A stretch of DNA of 64,000 nt from an uncultured Acidobacteriia bacterium (GTDB lineage: Bacteria; Acidobacteriota; Terriglobia; Bryobacterales; Bryobacteraceae). The stretch's first letter is position 1; each line of letters starts with the position of its first letter. Positions 59,313-64,000 of this stretch are shown here, in pieces. Made by a program: the position numbers and the translations under genes. The notes beneath the pieces were generated by a model. The model searched no databases. It had not been told where the DNA came from and saw only the letters and a list, made by a program, of their open reading frames with translations. Location of the stretch: assembly GCA_903925975.1 (NCBI GenBank), contig CAIYHG010000077.1, forward strand, positions 1 to 64,000, given 5' to 3'.

Positions 59313-59960
59313 TCATTCCACAGTTGAGGCCGGCGACGTTTGAAACGACGCCTCGCGGGCCCTTACGATAAACCGTTTGGGCGCCGGCCCAAGGTAGTAA
59401 AAGGGGTAGCAAGTTACCAGCGTCAGCGCGTTCTCGGATGAGGGCGCCAGTACCCCAACGTTATTCGGATCGACAACGCGAAGAGACTCGACCACATATC
59501 TGAAATCCCCATTTAACGTGGAGAGCCGAATCTCATCCTTGATCTTCAGATCCTTCAGCGGACGAAAGAAAGTGTCCCGGTGACCTGAGATCCCCACATT
59601 GCCGGGTTGTCCCGGTAGCGCCGTGCCGGGGATGTGTCCCACTCCGCGCCGCAGCGTAGTCTGGCCTATGCCTTCCACGACCACCGTGGAGAGGCGGAGA
59701 CGCGGGATCTCAATGCGTCCGATCAGACCGTTGCTCGCGACTGCCGCCGCGGAGGACGTTAGTCGAGCGCTTCCCTGGCTCGCCGCCAGCCTATCGCGGA
59801 ACAGCCGGTCAAGGTCTCTGCTCTCGCGCCTTTGGAAAATCCAAGCGTCCGCCAGGGCGAGTCCGCAGTAGCCTAGCAGCAAGAGCGCGCAGACAAAGAG
59901 CCCACGCCGGGCCGTCTTCAGAAGCCGCCTGAGCGGTCTTTCCCCAGACACAAACCTCAC
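59313..59960 (-). CDS. Sortase (class D/E-like)
   Basis: A 215-residue membrane enzyme. An N-terminal transmembrane anchor (about residues 20-38) precedes the sortase barrel. Catalytic residues are visible: His in GISGHRDTFFRPL, Cys in TLVTCYPFYY and Arg in KRFIVRA. Sortases join LPXTG-type tails to a cell-envelope amine. GTG start at 59960 overlaps the VWA gene stop, so the cassette is translationally coupled. A sortase in a diderm is unusual. The LPKTA protein at 61033 is the obvious substrate. Confidence 0.92.
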   Translation of the reverse strand: MRFVSGERPLRRLLKTARRGLFVCALLLLGYCGLALADAWIFQRRESRDLDRLFRDRLAASQGSARLTSSAAAVASNGLIGRIEIPRLRLSTVVVEGIGQTTLRRGVGHIPGTALPGQPGNVGISGHRDTFFRPLKDLKIKDEIRLSTLNGDFRYVVESLRVVDPNNVGVLAPSSENALTLVTCYPFYYLGPAPKRFIVRAREASFQTSPASTVE

Positions 59961-60952
59961 TTGGCGCCTTTTTCTTCAACCGGCGGCTCGCCGCCTGCTA
60001 TGTAGCCGGCCCTCGCCCGCACAGTCAGTTTTTCGCCGCTCTTTGCACGGGCATTTACCTGGATGGCGCGATAAGCGCCATCACGCGCCGGGCTGGCGGG
60101 AACGTATCCGACGGTGTATTGATGCCGAATGTCCCGGGCGATGCGCTCGCAGATGGCTACCACTTCGTTGGCCTGGTTGGGGAAGAAGGCTTCGCCGCCC
60201 GTCTCCCGGGCCAATCGGCTGAGCACGCGTGGGTTTCGGTCCGGATCCGCTTCGTCGAACAGACCGACGGTGTAGATCACGGCGTTCGATTGCCCGGCCA
60301 TCTTCATGACATCGCTCAAGCTTCGCGCGCTCGCGTTGTCGCCCCCGTCACTAAGCACGATCAGCGCTTTCCTGTCGCGGCTGCCTGCCCGCAATTCCTC
60401 TATCGCCCGGGCCGTTGCATCATAAAGGGCCGTCTGGCCCCCGGCAGGCGTCGCGATGGCGCCCTGCAGCTCGGCGGCGTTATTTGTAAATCGAGTTGTT
60501 CCGCGCAGGCCCATGGAGACTATCTCGTTGAAGTTGACGACGAACATTTCGTCGTCGGGATTGCTGGACCGGACGAACGTCCGGGTGGCGGCGGATATCT
60601 CGGCGAGTTTCGGCAGCATGGTGGTGCTGTGGTCGATCACCAGTCCCACTGTCACCGGCATATCTTCGTTGCGGAAGAGCCGGATGCTTTGCGGAACGCC
60701 GTTCTCATAAACCGTGAAATCCCGCTCACCCAGATTGGAAACAAAGCCGCCTTGCCGGTTGGTCACCGTAGCATGCAATACCACCAAGGCAACGTCCACC
60801 GAGATTCGGAAAGATTCCGAGGCCTGATCTGGCCCCGCGGGCGGCGTCGCTTGAGGCCCGGCGTTGCCCGCCAGGGTAACCAAGAGAAGGGCCGGAAGTG
60901 CGACTGCCTTAGCCAGTCTACGCTCGCCGGTCCACCTCTGCCACCGCCTCAT
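59957..60952 (-). CDS. Acidobacterial VWFA-related domain protein
   Basis: A 331-residue exported protein. The N-terminal signal/anchor (about residues 15-35, KAVALPALLLVTLAG) is followed by the conserved pre-domain (FRISVDVALVVLHATVTN and ERDFTVYENGVPQSI), then a VWA fold with MIDAS-like DHSTT and LSDGGDNASA. No LPXTG tail is present here. The ATG at 60952 has AAGGAG upstream and was preferred over a longer frame. VWA domains bind ligands through a metal site. It is sandwiched between the sortase and the LPKTA protein. Confidence 0.88.
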   Translation of the reverse strand: MRRWQRWTGERRLAKAVALPALLLVTLAGNAGPQATPPAGPDQASESFRISVDVALVVLHATVTNRQGGFVSNLGERDFTVYENGVPQSIRLFRNEDMPVTVGLVIDHSTTMLPKLAEISAATRTFVRSSNPDDEMFVVNFNEIVSMGLRGTTRFTNNAAELQGAIATPAGGQTALYDATARAIEELRAGSRDRKALIVLSDGGDNASARSLSDVMKMAGQSNAVIYTVGLFDEADPDRNPRVLSRLARETGGEAFFPNQANEVVAICERIARDIRHQYTVGYVPASPARDGAYRAIQVNARAKSGEKLTVRARAGYIAGGEPPVEEKGAK

Positions 60953-61032
60953 AGCCGCTCTCCTTCTGAAATCGCCAAAGCCATCACCCCCGCGCGCGCC
61001 GGAAAAAGTCGCGCGGGGCACGCGGGCAATGT

Positions 61033-61782
61033 TTACATGGTGCGCTTCTGCACCAGTCCGAGGGTCCACGCACCGCCCAAAGCAAGCAACCCGAGCAGGG
61101 CGATCAATGGGAACGCACTCGCGGTTTTCGGCAGCGCGGTGGCGGTCTTCGGGAGTTCCGCGCTCGCTACCAATTCGTTCGCCGGCGGCGGGGTCACCAC
61201 TTGGGCGAGTTCCACTTCTTCTCCGGTGGGCTGAATCGCCATAACCGGCGCCTGCCTCAACCGCATGATTTCCGGTTCGGTGGCCGCCATTATCCGCTTA
61301 TCGACTTCGAGCGGCAGGTTATCCGGCGTATAGAGAACGACCGTGTTGGTCGCCTTGGCCAGCGCCACGGCTACCGCCTTCGGGTACACAAATTCCTCGC
61401 CCCAATTGCGGCCGGGATAGAACCATGCCCGGATCGCTTCGGGCTGGCCTACCGCGCGCTCCCGGAAAGTGACCACGGTCTTGTCGGTCGCCTGGAGGCG
61501 ATAGTTCGGGATCGCCAGAATGGTGGCGTAGACTTGCGTTTCGTCTTCGTTGAAGATCTGGACAATGTGGCGATCGCTCTGCGAGTCCAGCATCTTGAAC
61601 ACATAGGTGCCGGCCGGCAATACGCCCCATCCCTTGAGGTGGACTCCGGGAATCTCCACAGGCCCGCTGAAAGTCATTACGGTCTTCCTGTTCCAGTCGT
61701 CTGCCCTTGCCGCCGGCGAAAATGCCACGCCCATCAGCGCCAGGCAAAACGCGGATGTCATTACCGTTTTCAAATTACTCAT
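61033..61782 (-). CDS. Secreted protein with C-terminal LPKTA sorting signal
   Basis: A 249-residue protein. A signal peptide (about residues 1-27, ending ARA) leads to a beta-rich domain (GPVEIPGVHLKGWGVLPAGT, then YVFKMLDSQSDRHIVQIF). The C-terminus has two LPKTA motifs, a hydrophobic stretch (about residues 225-243, FPLIALLGLLALGGAWTLGL) and a basic tail QKRTM, the full arrangement of a sortase cell-wall sorting signal. The start ATG at 61782 follows GGAGGAGAAG. It is encoded in line with the VWA and sortase genes. Confidence 0.85.
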   Translation of the reverse strand: MSNLKTVMTSAFCLALMGVAFSPAARADDWNRKTVMTFSGPVEIPGVHLKGWGVLPAGTYVFKMLDSQSDRHIVQIFNEDETQVYATILAIPNYRLQATDKTVVTFRERAVGQPEAIRAWFYPGRNWGEEFVYPKAVAVALAKATNTVVLYTPDNLPLEVDKRIMAATEPEIMRLRQAPVMAIQPTGEEVELAQVVTPPPANELVASAELPKTATALPKTASAFPLIALLGLLALGGAWTLGLVQKRTM

Positions 61783-62116
61783 TGAGTGCTTCTCCTCCAC
61801 TTTGGAACTTGTGCGACCGGCTCTGCGCTCCGCCAGGCAATAGCCGCCAGATCCGGGCTGTCCGATCGCGTACGGCGGGCAAGATGCACTTCAAGGTCCG
61901 TCCCGCTCCAATGCGCGGATAACACGGTTTTGATGCCTCTCCAGCGCTTTGCTTGCTGCGTTTTAGGACAGGCGGGCCAACTTCGAGGGAGGTATCTTCC
62001 ATGGCCGGACGAACCGCTTGGGATATTGGCGCATGCAGCTCTTGCCGCCGCGAAATGCAGGATTTGTAACCGCTGGCGCTGCCAGGATGAACCGGGAGAC
62101 CGGACCCTCGGCTGAC
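61783..62116. other. 334-bp region without a confident gene
   Basis: No credible gene or structural RNA was found. It must contain the promoter of the minus-strand sortase cassette near its left end. Overlapping frames here lack ribosome-binding sites and family-like sequence. Confidence 0.5.
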
Positions 62117-62461
62117 TCACTCACGTTCGATTTCGCCGGTAAACCCAATCCTTCGGGCTTCCTGGCGGATAGCAGGGGAAAACTGTTCCGCGACAACGAT
62201 GGTCAACACTTCACTCCACGGAATCAGGAGGCTGAACCGCTCCACGGCGGCATCCGGCGTCTGCTTGTCCGCGGTCAATTCGATCCATACGCCCCTGACG
62301 TCCTCGGAATCGAGGACCGTGGCGAACAGTATGTGGCTTTCGTCCACTCCGCGAATCTCCGCGTGCGAATTTCCGTAGCGCGTAAACATCTTCACGCCAT
62401 GCAGATTTGCCCACGTCTGCTTGACTACGATCGCTATGCTGGAGGCTTTGTCAATGTGCAT
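62117..62461 (-). CDS. Small conserved hypothetical protein
   Basis: A 114-residue protein with a mixed beta/alpha pattern (IAIVVKQTWANLHGVKM, then SHILFATVLDSEDVRGVWIEL). It lacks a signal peptide and membrane helix. I do not recognise a family. Its neighbours are small proteins, and no operon partner is clear. Confidence 0.6.
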   Translation of the reverse strand: MHIDKASSIAIVVKQTWANLHGVKMFTRYGNSHAEIRGVDESHILFATVLDSEDVRGVWIELTADKQTPDAAVERFSLLIPWSEVLTIVVAEQFSPAIRQEARRIGFTGEIERE

Positions 62462-62630
62462 TATGTTTATCGGTCATTCCCTTTGTGGACTTGCGCCGGC
62501 GTATCCCGGCAATCATCCACCAGATCGCCCCGTCGCGTGCGCGCTGAGCCGGCGAACTGTTTCCGGGTATCTTCCCCTTGATCCCGATTCATGTTGCCTC
62601 TGCAAAATGAAGATGAGCGCGGGAGGTTGT

Positions 62631-62780
62631 CTACTGGAGTCGCCCCATCATGAACCACGCGGCCACGGCCAGCAACACAACTCCGAGCGCTCCGCTAGGG
62701 TAGTAGCCCCAACGCCGGCTATAAGGCCATGTAGGCGCCAATACGAACACCAGCGCCACCAGTAATACGAGCAGCAGCAT
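62631..62780 (-). CDS. DUF3309-family small membrane protein
   Basis: A 49-residue protein, too short to be flagged easily. It has two hydrophobic helices separated by APTWPYSRRWGYYPSG, the family hallmark of DUF3309 (a WPYS-x-x-WGYYPSG core). The ATG at 62778-62780 is preceded by AGAGGA. Function is unknown, and such proteins are often induced in stress or at low nutrient level. Confidence 0.85.
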   Translation of the reverse strand: MLLLVLLVALVFVLAPTWPYSRRWGYYPSGALGVVLLAVAAWFMMGRLQ

Positions 62781-63076
62781 CGTCCTCTTCCTTCCAATTA
62801 GCCGGTTCAGCCCGTCTCAGGCACGTTTCCTGCCGTTCGGTCTTAAGGCCTTTATGGGCTGTAGCTGGAAGCGTCGGCTCATTTGGCCTCCCGAGTCGGT
62901 CAAACGTGCACCCCGAAATGCAACTTCTGCACTTGCGCCCGGACTTTTGCCTCGAAATTCCTGCCACGCTACGCGCCAAAAGCGTGGCCGGGAGCGTGCA
63001 TAGGCAAAGCGCGATATGTCATTCGCCGCCAGGCAGCGTCTCTCACTCCTGGCAATTTCCGCTTAAGGAGGCAGCA

Positions 63077-63295
63077 GTGAACAAAACGTTTGGGATGTTG
63101 TTAATTGTGGTCGGCCTATTGGGCCTTGTCCTTGGAGGTGTCTCGTACACCACTAGTGAAAAGCTCGTCGATATTGGGCCGATTCACGCCACTCACGATA
63201 CGACGCACACCATGCCGTGGGCTCCCATTGCGGGCGTGGTGGCCCTGGCCGCCGGCATCGTGATGGTGGTTGTGGATCGGAAGCGGCTAGCCTGA
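63077..63295 (+). CDS. Small two-helix membrane protein
   Basis: A 72-residue protein with helices at about residues 4-22 (FGMLLIVVGLLGLVLGGVSY) and 49-65 (IAGVVALAAGIVMVVV), separated by a polar His/Thr-rich loop (HATHDTTHTMPW). GTG at 63077 is preceded by the strong AAGGAGG ribosome-binding site. The longer upstream frame does not look coding. It resembles DUF3185-like small membrane proteins, but I am not sure of the family. Confidence 0.75.
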   Translation: MNKTFGMLLIVVGLLGLVLGGVSYTTSEKLVDIGPIHATHDTTHTMPWAPIAGVVALAAGIVMVVVDRKRLA

Positions 63296-63353
63296 CCGCC
63301 GCCCAGAAGCGACTGGCCGCCTGCGTGCACAGTAGCAGCTGAACTTTAGAAAG

Positions 63354-64000
63354 ATGATTACGATGCAATTCGTTCGAACCACCGCCGCCGCTGGCCTGTT
63401 TCTGCTTCTCTCGGCAACGGCTCCGATGTACGCCCAACCCGACAAGAAGACTGAAAAGCAGGGCAACGCGGAAAAGCAAAAGGGAGAATCCGCCGCACGG
63501 CAACCCGCGCAACGGCAGCAAGCCCAACCGCAGCAACGGCAGCAGTCTCAACAGCAGCAGCGGCAGCAGGCCGCCCAGCCTCAGCAGCGGCAGCAGCCTC
63601 AGCAGGCGCAGCGGCAGCAGTCGCAGCAGATGCAACGGCAGCAGTCTCAGCAGATGCAGCGGCAGCAGTCCCCGCAGATGCAACGGCAGCAGGCCGTTCA
63701 GCAGCAACGGATGCAACCCCAACCGGTGCAACGGCAGCAGGCGGTCGCGTGGCAACAGCAACGCGGCTGGCTAACGCAGGGCGCCTGGCAGGGAAATCGT
63801 TCCTGGCAATTGGGCCGCGCTCAGCAGTGGGATCGCGAGCACCGCGACTGGATGCAGCGTGGCGGCTACGGGGGCTACTACATCCCCCAGTCGATCTTTA
63901 GCATAAGCTTCGGAAGGCAACACTGGTTCCGCATCAGCAGCCGCCCCACGATGTACATGGGATATCCTCGCTTCCAGTATGGCGGCTATTCGTTCCTGCT
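63354..64000 (+). CDS. Gln/Arg-rich secreted protein (partial, runs past window end)
   Basis: At least 215 residues, truncated by the window end. A signal peptide (about residues 1-27, ending YAQ) precedes a Lys/Glu segment and then a low-complexity tract (about 50-140) of QQ and RQQ repeats (QMQRQQS-type units). After about residue 145 a Gly/Tyr/Trp-rich domain begins (GYGGYYIPQSIFSISFGR, then HWFRISSRP and GYPRFQYGG). Two in-frame ATGs at 63354 and 63363 are possible. It looks like an envelope or surface-exposed scaffolding protein. I recall the YxRFQY-type end from acidobacterial exported proteins. Confidence 0.7.
   Translation, partial: MITMQFVRTTAAAGLFLLLSATAPMYAQPDKKTEKQGNAEKQKGESAARQPAQRQQAQPQQRQQSQQQQRQQAAQPQQRQQPQQAQRQQSQQMQRQQSQQMQRQQSPQMQRQQAVQQQRMQPQPVQRQQAVAWQQQRGWLTQGAWQGNRSWQLGRAQQWDREHRDWMQRGGYGGYYIPQSIFSISFGRQHWFRISSRPTMYMGYPRFQYGGYSFL

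Noticed and set aside
63153-63761. Leu/Arg-rich minus-strand frame
   Set aside because: It mirrors the Gln/Arg tract of the plus-strand secreted protein and overlaps a well-supported small membrane protein.

Overview
The window is a GC-rich chromosomal segment of a Gram-negative heterotroph. It most likely belongs to Acidobacteriota, in or near the Bryobacterales/Solibacter group. Support comes from gene content: two proteins with the 'VWFA-related Acidobacterial' domain, a FecR/DUF6600 protein, DUF6675 and SYLF proteins, small GC-rich hairpin (REP-like) elements between genes, and outer-membrane proteins (TonB receptor, TolC, OmpA, MtrB-like barrel). The taxonomy is an inference and no 16S gene is present. 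I see no integrase, insertion sequence, phage or CRISPR array.

Layout. 1-5.9 kb: housekeeping. A Lys/Ala-rich protein, tRNA-Ser(UGA), dnaB, two small hypotheticals, a MidA-type methyltransferase, a compact transcription unit for a 20-residue lysine-rich peptide, and a CPA2 antiporter. 5.9-18.8 kb: ten consecutive minus-strand genes that look respiratory. In transcription order they are a NarX/NarL-type two-component pair, an OmcA/MtrC-like decaheme cytochrome, an MtrA/DmsE-like decaheme cytochrome, an MtrB-like porin, a Crp/Fnr regulator, TauE/SafE plus DUF1634, an esterase/VWA fusion and a NorB C-terminal-like membrane protein. The NorB-like gene carries two Fnr-type palindromes in its promoter. 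The cytochrome-porin trio forms a complete candidate trans-outer-membrane electron conduit. 18.9-28.1 kb: ssb, a TPR protein, a TolC/EmrB/EmrA efflux operon, and an LTXXQ - ECF sigma - anti-sigma - LTXXQ cassette closed by an intrinsic terminator. 28.1-33.2 kb: a TonB receptor, a YfiR-like periplasmic protein and a hybrid histidine kinase in tandem with overlaps. 33.2-40 kb: TAT-exported dienelactone hydrolase, YjbQ, MsrB, hemerythrin, lipoprotein, CE1-like esterase, OmpA-family protein and SYLF protein.

40-54 kb: a two-gene carbohydrate unit (GT4 fused to an alpha/alpha-toroid domain, then GH130), a DksA-type zinc finger, a frameshifted FecR/DUF6600 gene with six 35-residue repeats, a zinc-dependent phospholipase C-like protein, DUF6675, DUF883, MarC, an L,D-transpeptidase, an alpha/beta hydrolase and a PAP2 phosphatase. 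54-59.3 kb: a signalling unit of a CheB-CheR-PAS-kinase giant protein, a second phytochrome-like kinase and an Rcp1-like receiver. 59.3-61.8 kb: a three-gene sortase cassette (LPKTA-tailed secreted protein, VWA protein, class D/E-like sortase), unusual in a diderm. 61.8-64 kb: small proteins including a DUF3309 protein, and the start of a Gln/Arg-rich secreted protein cut by the window edge.

The most notable systems are the Mtr-like conduit with its adjacent regulators, the sortase cassette, the YfiR/CHASE-type kinase unit and the short lysine-rich peptide transcript.
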